From: Sphingomonadaceae bacterium
GTDB taxonomy: Bacteria > Pseudomonadota > Alphaproteobacteria > Sphingomonadales > Sphingomonadaceae
Direction: 5' to 3'
DNA: 64,000 bases
Assembly: GCA_020850455.1 (NCBI GenBank)
Contig: JADZEQ010000002.1
Coordinates: forward strand, 62,001 to 126,000
Shown here: piece after piece, positions 56,603 through 64,000 of the stretch
Position numbering within the stretch: position 1 is the first letter of the stretch
Layout: every line of letters begins with the position of its first letter
Notes under the pieces: generated by a model
What the model was told of the DNA's origin: nothing
Seen by the model: the letters and a program-made list of their open reading frames with translations, nothing else
Databases searched by the model: none
Program-made: the position numbers and the translations under genes

Positions 56603-57682
56603 ATGAGCGATCAGGCCTTTAATGCGGAGGAAGATTTTGTCGGGACGGTCGAACCGCAAGGGGCCGACCGACTGGATGAGGAACGGCTGGGCGCGTGGCT
56701 GGCGGCGAATGTCACAGGCTTTGCCGGGCCGTTCAAGCTCAGCAAGTTCAAGGGCGGTCAATCCAACCCCAGCTACTGTATAGAGGCCGCCTCTGGCCGC
56801 TATGTCCTGCGCCGCAAGCCCTTTGGGCCGCTCTTGCCGTCCGCCCATGCGGTTGACCGCGAATATCGGGTGCAGGCGGCACTCCACCCCACCGGCTTTC
56901 CGGTCGCCCGCCAATATGGATTGTGCACCGACGCGGACGTCATTGGTTCGATGTTCTATGTCATGGCGCTGGTCGATGGCCACACCATCTGGAACGGCGC
57001 GATGCCGCACGCCGATGTTGCGACCCGCGCCGCCACCTATGATGCAATGACCGATACGCTCGCCGCGCTCCACAGCGTCGATATTGAAGCGGCGGGGCTT
57101 GGCGATTTTGGCAAGCCGGGCAATTATTTCGGACGACAGGTCGAACGCTGGACCAAGCAATATCGCCTGTCCGAAACCGAAAATATGCGGCCGATGGAGG
57201 CGCTGATCCAGTTCCTCCCCGCCAGCCTGCCCGAACAAAGCCGAACCAGCATCGTCCATGGGGATTTTCGCGTCGATAATATGATTTTTGCGCATGATGC
57301 GCCGCGCGTCACCGCCGTGCTCGACTGGGAATTATCCACCCTCGGTGACCCGCTCGCCGACTTTACCTATTTCTGCCTTGCATGGGTGACCGACAATGGC
57401 GGGCGCTCGGGGGTTGCCGACCTCGACCGCAAGGCGCTCGGCATCCCCGAATTGGAACAGGTGGTCGAAACCTATGCTGCGGCCACCGGGCGTGACCAGA
57501 TCCCCGATATGAACTGGTATTTTGCTTATAATTTCTTTCGGCTGGCCGGGATCATGCAGGGGATAAAAAAGCGCGTCATCGACGGCACGGCATCCTCCGC
57601 CCATGCCAAAACCATGTCCGCGCGGGTCGAACCATTGGCTGAACGGGCATGGCATTTCGCCAAGCTGGCTGGCGCGAATTAG
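56603..57682 (+). CDS. APH-fold kinase (ACAD10/11 N-terminal type)
   Basis: 359 residues of the aminoglycoside phosphotransferase/choline kinase fold. [14 protein letters not shown] and [12 protein letters not shown] form the N lobe; [13 protein letters not shown] holds the catalytic Asp and Asn; [17 protein letters not shown] the metal Asp. This matches the kinase half of ACAD11 and the LvaA kinase that phosphorylates 4-hydroxyacyl-CoA. It is 2 genes downstream of the ACAD11-like dehydrogenase. Substrate inferred from family. Confidence 0.85.
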   Translation: MSDQAFNAEEDFVGTVEPQGADRLDEERLGAWLAANVTGFAGPFKLSKFKGGQSNPSYCIEAASGRYVLRRKPFGPLLPSAHAVDREYRVQAALHPTGFPVARQYGLCTDADVIGSMFYVMALVDGHTIWNGAMPHADVATRAATYDAMTDTLAALHSVDIEAAGLGDFGKPGNYFGRQVERWTKQYRLSETENMRPMEALIQFLPASLPEQSRTSIVHGDFRVDNMIFAHDAPRVTAVLDWELSTLGDPLADFTYFCLAWVTDNGGRSGVADLDRKALGIPELEQVVETYAAATGRDQIPDMNWYFAYNFFRLAGIMQGIKKRVIDGTASSAHAKTMSARVEPLAERAWHFAKLAGAN

Positions 57683-57695
57683 AGGGGGTAGGGTT

Positions 57696-58499
57696 ATGGG
57701 TTTGTTGACCGGCAAGACGGCGATCATCACCGGTGCGGGTTCGGGCATCGGCCGGGCGAGCGCGCTGCGTTTCGCGGCGGAAGGGGCAAAGCTGATGCTC
57801 GGCGACAAATCGGAAAGCGTCCATGAAACCGCCGCGATGGTGCATGACGAAGGGGGCATTGCCGCTGCGATTACCATGGATGCAGGCGCAGAAACGGATG
57901 TCGAGAAAATCGTCGCCGCCGCCATCGGCGCTTATGGTCATATCGACATCGCCTTTGCCAATGCCGGCATTTCGGGCGGCATCACCGGCATTTTTGACTA
58001 TGCTGCACCCGATTTTGCCGAAGTGTTGCGCGTCAATCTGATCGGCCCGTGGTTGATGGTCAAACATGCCGGCAAGGCGATGGTCAATGCCGGACGTGGC
58101 GGTTCGATCATCCTCACCGCCAGCGTTGCGGGCATTCGTTCGGGCGCGGGCGGTCCGGCCTATTCGGCGTCCAAGGCAGGCGTCATCAATCTGGCGCAGC
58201 TTTCGGCCCAGCAAATGTCGGCAACCAATGTGCGGGTCAACGCCATTTGCCCCGGCCTCACCGAAACCGGCATGACCAAGGCGACCTTTGATTATGCCAA
58301 GGACAAGGGGGTGACCGACAAAATCGGGCGGCTTAACCCCCTGCGCCGCGCTGCACAGCCCAGTGAACTGGCCAATGTCGCGCTATTTCTGGCGAGCGAC
58401 CTTGCATCCTATGTCAATGGTCAGGCGATTGCCGTTGATGGCGGCCTATCCTCCTCCCACCCGGTGACGCGCCAGCTCACCGGGCAAACAGCGGTATAA
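57696..58499 (+). CDS. SDR family oxidoreductase
   Basis: 267 residues: [27 protein letters not shown] and YSASK are intact. It lies 13 bases after the kinase with AGGGTT before the ATG and two bases before the serine hydrolase gene. Likely a step in the same pathway; which hydroxyl or carbonyl it acts on cannot be told. Confidence 0.82.
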   Translation: MGLLTGKTAIITGAGSGIGRASALRFAAEGAKLMLGDKSESVHETAAMVHDEGGIAAAITMDAGAETDVEKIVAAAIGAYGHIDIAFANAGISGGITGIFDYAAPDFAEVLRVNLIGPWLMVKHAGKAMVNAGRGGSIILTASVAGIRSGAGGPAYSASKAGVINLAQLSAQQMSATNVRVNAICPGLTETGMTKATFDYAKDKGVTDKIGRLNPLRRAAQPSELANVALFLASDLASYVNGQAIAVDGGLSSSHPVTRQLTGQTAV

Positions 58500-58501
58500 G
58501 C

Positions 58502-59728
58502 ATGACAATTTCCCTTGCCGATCCCAAGGACTATGGCTTCCTGCCTGATCGGCTGGCGCGTATCCCCGCCTTTTTGAAGGAAAAATACCTCGACAGCGGC
58601 AAATTGCCGCATGCTGCCCTGCTCGTCGCGCGGGCGGGCGATGTCGTCCATCTCTCCATGCAGGGCGATGGCCGCGATGGCGTGCCGATTGCCGAGGATA
58701 GCATTTATCGCATCGCCAGCATGACCAAGCCCATCACCTCCATCCTGTTCATGATGTTGGTCGAAGAGGGCAAGGTCGCCCTGTCGCACAAGGTGGCCAA
58801 TTTCCTGCCCGAATTTGAGCAGACAGGCGTGTTTCTGGCGGGTGGCGGCGGGCGCCCGTTCGACACGCGTCCCCCTGCAAACCCGATGACGATGCTCGAC
58901 CTGCTGCGCCATACCAGCGGGCTGACCTATGGCTTTCAGGAACGCACGCCGGTCGATGCCGCTTATCGCAAGACCAAGATTGACGATTTCCACAGCGAAC
59001 GCAGTTTGGACCAGTTCATCGCCGAACTTGCTGCTTTGCCGCTGGAGTTCGACCCGGGCAGTTGCTGGAATTATTCGCTGTCGACCGACGTCTTGGGCGC
59101 GGTCATCCAGCGGATAGAGGGCAAACCCTTTGCCCAAGTGGCGCAGGAGCGGCTGTTCGACCCGCTCGGCATGGTCGATACCCATTTCGTCGTGCCGCGC
59201 GACAAGGCCGACCGCATCGTCGATGCCTTTGCCTTTCACCCAAAGGACCGGATGACCCCGTTCGACAGCGGCGCACGCAGCCGCTGGATGGCGGAAAACC
59301 GCATGGCGTCCGGTGGCGGCGGCCTTGCCAGCACGATTGGCGATTACCACCGATTTTGTTCGATGCTGGTGGGCGGCGGCGCCTATAATGGGCAGCAGAT
59401 TATCAGCCCCAAGACGCTCGAACTCATGACCGCCAACCATCTGCCCGGTGGCGGTGATTTGACCCAGCATAGCAAATCGCTGTTTTCTGAATCGGAAAAT
59501 GCCGGGGTTGGCTTTGGCCTCGGCTTTGCGTGCACGATGGAACCGCATCTGACCTTGATGCCGGGCAGCGCGGGCGAATTTTACTGGGGCGGAATGTTTT
59601 CGACCGGATTTTTCATCGACCCGGTTGAACAGATCCACATGGTTTTCATGACCCAATTAATGCCGTCATCCACCTATCCGGTGCGGCGAGAAATTAAGTC
59701 GATGATTTACGCGGCGCTCGCCGCCTGA
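58502..59728 (+). CDS. Serine hydrolase, class C beta-lactamase/esterase family
   Basis: 408 residues. The active-site S-x-x-K is SMTK (Ser73, Lys76) and the second Tyr motif is YSLS near residue 198. No signal peptide is visible, so the enzyme is cytoplasmic and more like EstB-type esterases or lactonases than a beta-lactamase. In this operon it may open a lactone or ester to feed the 4-hydroxyacyl route; that is inference. Confidence 0.82.
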   Translation: MTISLADPKDYGFLPDRLARIPAFLKEKYLDSGKLPHAALLVARAGDVVHLSMQGDGRDGVPIAEDSIYRIASMTKPITSILFMMLVEEGKVALSHKVANFLPEFEQTGVFLAGGGGRPFDTRPPANPMTMLDLLRHTSGLTYGFQERTPVDAAYRKTKIDDFHSERSLDQFIAELAALPLEFDPGSCWNYSLSTDVLGAVIQRIEGKPFAQVAQERLFDPLGMVDTHFVVPRDKADRIVDAFAFHPKDRMTPFDSGARSRWMAENRMASGGGGLASTIGDYHRFCSMLVGGGAYNGQQIISPKTLELMTANHLPGGGDLTQHSKSLFSESENAGVGFGLGFACTMEPHLTLMPGSAGEFYWGGMFSTGFFIDPVEQIHMVFMTQLMPSSTYPVRREIKSMIYAALAA

Positions 59729-59756
59729 ACCCCCTTTTGACAAACTGGAGCAGATA

Positions 59757-61787
59757 ATGACCGACACCCCCCAATCCGTCACCACCGACCAAGATGGCGA
59801 TGTGCTGAGCATCATCATCAACAACCCGCCGGTCAATGCGCTCTCATGGCATGTCCGTCAGGGGATTAGCGATGCGATGGATGCCGCGATGGCCGACGAC
59901 AATGTCAAGGCGGTGGTGCTGCGCTGTGCAGGCGCTACCTTCATCGCGGGTGCCGACATCACCGAATTTGGCAAGCCGCCGCGCGGGCCGGATTTCAACG
60001 CCGTGCTCAACGCGATAGAGGCCGCCCCCAAGCCGGTGGTCGCCGCCATCCACGGAACCGCGCTCGGCGGTGGGCTCGAAACCGCGCTGGTCTGCCATTA
60101 TCGGGTGGCCGTGCCCTCGGCCAAATTGGGCGTCCCCGAGGTCAAATTGGGCCTGCTGCCCGGGGCGGGCGGCACACAGCGTTTGCCGCGCGTCGTCGGC
60201 GTGGCGATGGCAGCGCAAATGACCTCAACCGGCGATCCGATCAGCGCCAAGGCCGCTGCCGAAGCCGGTCTGGTCGACGCGATTGCAGGCGAAGATAGTC
60301 TGGTGGCCGACGCCATCGCCTTTGCCCGCGATGCGATTGCCAAGGGGCCGCGCCCGACCCGCGAACGGCCGGTCACCGGCGATGTAGCGGCGATTGAGGC
60401 GCTCAAAACCGCTAATGCCCGCAAGTGGAAGGGGTTTGACGCACCCTATGCCAACCTCGCCTGTGTCGAGGCGGCAACCCGCCTGCCCTTTGACGAAGGG
60501 CTCGCCTTTGAGCGGCAAGAGTTTATGAAATTAATGTTCGGCAGCCAGTCTGCCGCGCAACGGCATTTATTCTTCGCCGAACGCCAAGCGGCCAAGATCG
60601 ACGGCCTGCCCAAGGATGTCGCGCTGCGCAACATCGCCAAGGTCGGGGTTATCGGCGCGGGCACGATGGGCGGCGGGATTGCGATGAACTTCCTTGCCAA
60701 GGGCATCCCGGTGACCATCGTCGAAATGGCGGCAGAAAACCTCGAACGCGGGGTCGGGGTCATCCGCAAAAATTATGAAGCGAGCGCCGCCAAGGGCCGT
60801 TTTACCAGCGAACAGGTCGAAAAGATGATGGGGCTGCTCACCCCCAGCCTCGACCTCGGCGCGCTTGGCGATTGCGACCTTATCATAGAGGCGGTCTATG
60901 AAAATATGGACGTCAAAAAGGAAGTGTTCGGCAAGCTAGACGCGATTGCCAAGCCCGGCGCCATCCTTGCCAGCAATACCAGCTATCTGGATGTCAATGA
61001 AATCGCCGCCGCCACCAAGCGCCCGGCCGATGTGCTGGGCATGCACTTTTTCTCCCCCGCCAATGTCATGAAATTGCTGGAGGTTGTGCGCGGGGACGCC
61101 ACCGCGCCCGACGTGCTGGCAACCGCCATGGCGATCGGCAAAAAGGTTGGCAAGGTCGCAGTGGTCGCGGGCGTGTGCCACGGCTTCATCGGCAACCGCA
61201 TGCTCAGCCAGCGGCAGAACCCGGCCAATCAATTGTTGATGGAGGGGGCGAGCGCCGAACAGATTGACAATGTCCATACCGAATTCGGCATGCCAATGGG
61301 CCCATTTCAAATGGCCGATCTGGCCGGGATCGACATTGGCTGGCACCGCGACCCGAGCCGGGTCGAAACCTTGCGCGATGCGCTGTGCGCCGCCGGGCGC
61401 TTTGGCCAGAAAAATGGCAAGGGCTTTTATGATTATGACGCCAAGCGCAACCGCAGCGTCAGCGCCGAGGCCAATGCGATAATTGAGGATTTCCGCGCCA
61501 AATCAAACCTCAAAAAACGGGAGGTTAGCGACCAGGAAATCATCGAGCGCACCATATATCCGATGGTCAATGAAGGCGCCAAAATCCTGGCCGAAGGCAA
61601 GGCGCAGCGCGCATCCGACATCGATGTCGTCTGGGTGTTCGGCTATGGCTGGCCGGTATATCGTGGCGGGCCGATGTTCTGGGCCAATTTGGAAGGCTTG
61701 CCCAAAATCGTCGCCGCGCTCGACAAATATGGGGTGGAGGTTGCCCCGCTGCTACGCGAAAAGGCAGAAAAGGGCGAAAGCTTCTAA
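59757..61787 (+). CDS. Bifunctional enoyl-CoA hydratase/3-hydroxyacyl-CoA dehydrogenase (FadJ-like)
   Basis: 676 residues. The N-terminal crotonase half has [25 protein letters not shown] and [20 protein letters not shown]. The C-terminal half has the NAD motif [38 protein letters not shown] and [12 protein letters not shown]. It hydrates enoyl-CoA and oxidises the 3-hydroxy product. It is shorter than FadB (~715-730) and lies at the end of the operon, where it would complete beta-oxidation of products made upstream. Confidence 0.93.
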   Translation: MTDTPQSVTTDQDGDVLSIIINNPPVNALSWHVRQGISDAMDAAMADDNVKAVVLRCAGATFIAGADITEFGKPPRGPDFNAVLNAIEAAPKPVVAAIHGTALGGGLETALVCHYRVAVPSAKLGVPEVKLGLLPGAGGTQRLPRVVGVAMAAQMTSTGDPISAKAAAEAGLVDAIAGEDSLVADAIAFARDAIAKGPRPTRERPVTGDVAAIEALKTANARKWKGFDAPYANLACVEAATRLPFDEGLAFERQEFMKLMFGSQSAAQRHLFFAERQAAKIDGLPKDVALRNIAKVGVIGAGTMGGGIAMNFLAKGIPVTIVEMAAENLERGVGVIRKNYEASAAKGRFTSEQVEKMMGLLTPSLDLGALGDCDLIIEAVYENMDVKKEVFGKLDAIAKPGAILASNTSYLDVNEIAAATKRPADVLGMHFFSPANVMKLLEVVRGDATAPDVLATAMAIGKKVGKVAVVAGVCHGFIGNRMLSQRQNPANQLLMEGASAEQIDNVHTEFGMPMGPFQMADLAGIDIGWHRDPSRVETLRDALCAAGRFGQKNGKGFYDYDAKRNRSVSAEANAIIEDFRAKSNLKKREVSDQEIIERTIYPMVNEGAKILAEGKAQRASDIDVVWVFGYGWPVYRGGPMFWANLEGLPKIVAALDKYGVEVAPLLREKAEKGESF

Positions 61788-61800
61788 AAGGACTTGGGGG

Positions 61801-61827
61801 GCGGGCAGCGTTCAGGACGTTGCCCGC
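61801..61827 (+). terminator. Strong hairpin between convergent genes
   Basis: GCGGGCAGCGT-TCAGG-ACGTTGCCCGC forms an 11-base-pair stem with one G-T pair and a five-base loop, 14 bases past the FadJ-like stop. The loop holds the stop of the convergent lipoprotein gene. There is no U run, but the stem is the strongest seen in the window. Confidence 0.5.
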
Positions 61828-62261
61828 ACCATTTCGCTATTCTTGACCCAACCCCAACGGCAGGGACCCTGATATTCACGCGGTTCGCGCACCGCATTGC
61901 CGGTGGCGCAACTGCTCATGCTAAAACCGGTCGCCGGAAAGATAATCCCCGCCCAGTCGCCATCGCGTTCGCAGACGAAAAATTCGTCGTCGCGCTGCAT
62001 TTTGACCGGTGCGGCCACATCGGTCGACCAATGGACGGCGATGGAAGCGCCGCGTGGTCGTGCGCGCGCCGCACAAGCGGGTGCGCTGGCCCCGTCATTG
62101 CCAATCATGACAATGCGTGATGCAACCGGCAAAACAACAGCTTCGCCCGCCGCTTGCCCGCGAAAAGCAGCATCGCTCTTCGCCAGTTCGGCAGGCTCAG
62201 GTTTGGCGCAACCAGCGATGGTGATGAGGAGGAGCGAGAGGATGGCTGACGTGCGTTGCAT
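61812..62261 (-). CDS. Lipoprotein of unknown function
   Basis: 149 residues. The signal sequence ends with a lipobox (LLITIAGCAK). The mature part has four cysteines (APACAARARP; FFVCERDGDW; SSCATGNAVR; QGPCRWGWV) and a C-terminal SH3-like-looking strand set. I recognise no family. The start 62261 was chosen for the signal peptide. Confidence 0.68.
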   Translation of the reverse strand: MQRTSAILSLLLITIAGCAKPEPAELAKSDAAFRGQAAGEAVVLPVASRIVMIGNDGASAPACAARARPRGASIAVHWSTDVAAPVKMQRDDEFFVCERDGDWAGIIFPATGFSMSSCATGNAVREPREYQGPCRWGWVKNSEMVRATS

Positions 62262-62489
62262 GCACCGACAGTAAATCCGCACAGCCAAGCGGGCAAGCCC
62301 CTCAACCACCACCTTCATGGCAAATTGGTGGTTGATAAAACCACATACGCAAAACAACATATGCAAGACCGCGCCTGGGACTCGGGTGGCGTAACTTGTC
62401 AGATGACGCGACAGATAGCCGCGCGCTGGTTATTCCCTTCGCCAGCGCGCCTGCATGCACTTGGCCAATCCGACGGAGCGGTCTTGCAC

Positions 62490-62915
62490 TCATTTCGCTG
62501 CTCGTTCAATCGTCCGCTGCTGCCACCCAAAGGCCGACGCCAAACCCAAAATGACAAACATGGGGATCGACGCGTAGTTACTCAGCATGCCATAAGACCA
62601 CGGCAACGGATCATTGAACAAAATTGCCTGCACATGACCATAGACGGTCAAAAGTTGAAAAGCGGTGACATAGTAGGGCCAAAACCGGTCGCTCATCAGT
62701 GCGACCGACCAAAGAGCTACCAACGCTGCCACATCAATGCAGAACAAACCAACCTCAAGAGCGGTCCACGTGTTAACCGCAATCAGCGCCGACGCCAGAC
62801 CACCGACAAGCATGGTAACGGCGGCACATCGCTCTGGCCAACCGCCCAAGATAAGGGCGCTGGCCAGACACGAAATCGGTACAATATAATGTATGATGAC
62901 GAGTAATGGCGTCAT
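62490..62915 (-). CDS. Four-helix membrane protein, unknown
   Basis: 141 residues with four or five membrane helices (about 6-24, 30-48, 53-72, 78-98, 112-130) and charged ends. No known family recognised. It is the third gene of a same-strand operon, eight bases after the coiled protein gene, and so may work with the membrane-anchored HTH protein. Confidence 0.62.
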   Translation of the reverse strand: MTPLLVIIHYIVPISCLASALILGGWPERCAAVTMLVGGLASALIAVNTWTALEVGLFCIDVAALVALWSVALMSDRFWPYYVTAFQLLTVYGHVQAILFNDPLPWSYGMLSNYASIPMFVILGLASAFGWQQRTIERAAK

Positions 62916-62923
62916 AGTGTCGA

Positions 62924-63298
62924 CTATGCTGCGACCACTGCTGATTGCCCCGTATCGTCATCATTGCCCACCGCAACATCGGGGGCGTTACTGGCTTTCG
63001 GCTTCTCAAGCCACGGCCCCACGGCGTAGGCGGCTAATCCAATCTCGCGTTGTGTGCGCGAAAGTCCGACGTGCGCTTCAACCAACGCACTACGTGCCTT
63101 GCCGATCTGCGCCAGCGCCGTGGTCACAGACTCGAGCGCATCGGCACCATGCAAAGCGCTTAAGCCCGCCTTGCGGCGACCGTCGGTCATCGAACCCAGA
63201 AGGCTGGTCAGCGCATCAACACTCGTATCAACGGCATCTTCGGCCGCGCGGAGTTCACGGGTCACGGCACGCGCAACCTCCAGACGTTTCTTCAGCAT
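62924..63298 (-). CDS. Helical protein, unknown (middle gene of LuxR-type operon)
   Basis: 124 residues: long helices rich in Ala, Leu and charged residues (RLEVARAVTRELRAAEDAVD...), likely a coiled coil, then a disordered acidic tail (VAVGNDDDTGQSAVVAA). No membrane helix, no cysteine. AGGA lies eight bases before ATG 63298. Gap of 22 bases from the HTH gene. No family recognised. Confidence 0.6.
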   Translation of the reverse strand: MLKKRLEVARAVTRELRAAEDAVDTSVDALTSLLGSMTDGRRKAGLSALHGADALESVTTALAQIGKARSALVEAHVGLSRTQREIGLAAYAVGPWLEKPKASNAPDVAVGNDDDTGQSAVVAA

Positions 63299-63320
63299 AA
63301 CATAATTCCTTCTACGAAGA

Positions 63321-63857
63321 TTAACGAAGCCGGTCTGCACCGACCATGGCTGCCTGGATGACCAATATGCCGACCGCGATCAGCGTGGCGATGATGACCG
63401 GCCAGGCGATGCGTGCAATTATGGTATCGTCATTGGTCGCCCTCTCCCTAGTCGGAAACGGCAGGCGAAGCAGACGGGGCTGCAAGCGCCGTATCGTCAC
63501 GGTGGCCGACGCTTCATCCTTGGCAAAGGGTTCGTCATCGACTGCCAACGACGGGGATACCACTGGATGGTATGTTGCATCCGTTGCCATGCCGTGGACA
63601 AGACGCGATGCAGCCACACTTGATAGGCCACCTAGTTTAGCGCGTGCGCGCTTGAGCCTTGCGGTCACCGCATCGGGGGTGACGCCTTCGCGTCGCGCAA
63701 TCTCCTTTGAGGTAAAGCGCTGATAAACGAGCCGGAGCGTACGGATCTCGGTTTCTGTAAGGGAGGCGATCGCTGCTTGTTGCGCGTCAGGCACACTAGC
63801 TTCGGTCAATCCGACCAAGAAGGGCCACTGCTGATTGTTAGGATGCTCCCCGCCCAT
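63321..63857 (-). CDS. LuxR-type HTH protein with C-terminal membrane anchor
   Basis: 178 residues. Residues about 28-90 form a LuxR/GerE-type HTH (LTETEIRTLRLVYQRFTSKE; RREGVTPDAVTARLKRARAK). No receiver or autoinducer domain precedes it. After a linker of about 60 residues comes one membrane helix near 150-172 (WPVIIATLIAVGILVIQAAM). The HTH would be cytoplasmic and tethered. GGAGG lies four bases before ATG 63857. Confidence 0.75.
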   Translation of the reverse strand: MGGEHPNNQQWPFLVGLTEASVPDAQQAAIASLTETEIRTLRLVYQRFTSKEIARREGVTPDAVTARLKRARAKLGGLSSVAASRLVHGMATDATYHPVVSPSLAVDDEPFAKDEASATVTIRRLQPRLLRLPFPTRERATNDDTIIARIAWPVIIATLIAVGILVIQAAMVGADRLR

Positions 63858-64000
63858 ATCGCCTCCACCGAGTAAACGTCTGTTGAGGATACAGCGCACT
63901 TAAAATGCATCTTTTTGCGGTGCGGCCCGCATTAAACTTCCTTAACATCACAAATATTTAGGTAATCATCAAATGAATTGCGTCGTGGATGGCTTTTGGC
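63858..64000. other. AT-rich leader of the LuxR-type operon
   Basis: 143 bases with lower GC than the rest of the window; probably holds the operon promoter on the minus strand. No open frame with coding signs was seen up to the window end. Confidence 0.4.

Noticed and set aside
62262-62489. Small open frame of 63 codons on the minus strand (62302-62493)
   Set aside because: No ribosome site, Arg-rich product without hydrophobic or domain features; treated as non-coding spacer.
63858-64000. General stress (EcfG, GGAAC-N16-17-CGTT) promoter before the LuxR-type operon
   Set aside because: A GGAAGTT sequence is present but no full GGAAC...GTT pair with right spacing was found.
1-64000. CRISPR arrays, insertion sequences, integrases, rRNA
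   Set aside because: No evenly spaced direct repeats, no transposase or integrase motifs and no rRNA segments were seen.

Overview
The window is GC-rich, densely packed chromosomal DNA from an alphaproteobacterium, most likely a member of the Sphingomonadales. This rests on the gene families and gene order (Rrf2/HNH, GluQRS, HIG1-like plus cobalamin adenosyltransferase, a NnrS cluster, an ACAD/SDR catabolic cluster), many ATGA/TGATG overlaps and weak Shine-Dalgarno sites at many genes. It was read by eye, so the lineage call is an inference. There are about 60 protein genes, one tRNA gene, no rRNA, no CRISPR, no recognisable transposase or integrase, and no gene-free stretch over 300 bases.

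Left part (1-31.9 kb): mostly core genes. polA (cut by the window start), thrS, a TauE-type permease, a coupled polysaccharide deacetylase/ATP-grasp pair with a small phosphatase, infC (read here as starting at ATA), msrA with a tiny membrane protein, aspartate aminotransferase, a fused pabBC, glutaryl-CoA dehydrogenase with its CoA-transferase, an Rrf2 regulator, an HNH nuclease, gluQRS, a cobalamin adenosyltransferase, 3-hydroxybutyryl-CoA and 3-hydroxybutyrate dehydrogenases, a YpfJ-type metalloprotease, an EVE protein, a fasciclin lipoprotein, an IPNS-like oxygenase, a pteridine-reductase-like SDR with folB, a DUF1285-Nudix-CCA-transferase operon, a GGDEF/EAL protein and parC.

Middle (32-45.3 kb): a complete respiratory nitrate reductase operon, narK(fused)-narG-narH-narJ-narI-PPIase, abuts a tRNA-Val gene. 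A CopD-like/NnrS pair lies nearby. Two FNR/FixK-type boxes of almost the same sequence (TTGAC-N4-ATCAA) sit before narK and before the CopD-like gene, which points to one oxygen- or NO-responsive regulon for nitrate respiration. acnA and a small membrane protein follow.

Right part (48.5-61.8 kb): a divergent catabolic cluster with three acyl-CoA dehydrogenases, three SDRs, a Zn alcohol dehydrogenase, an APH-fold kinase, a GPH-type transporter, a serine hydrolase and a bifunctional FadJ-like enzyme. One dehydrogenase and the kinase look like the two halves of vertebrate ACAD11 as separate genes, which suggests degradation of gamma-hydroxyacyl-CoA (4-hydroxy acid or lactone) substrates. The window ends with a lipoprotein and a three-gene operon of unknown function whose first gene encodes a LuxR-type HTH protein with a C-terminal membrane anchor.

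At the sequence level, a motif ATCG-C(5-8)-TTTCG-Y-AA occurs upstream of infC, a GNAT gene and parC, each time in the orientation of the gene. I cannot assign it to a known element.
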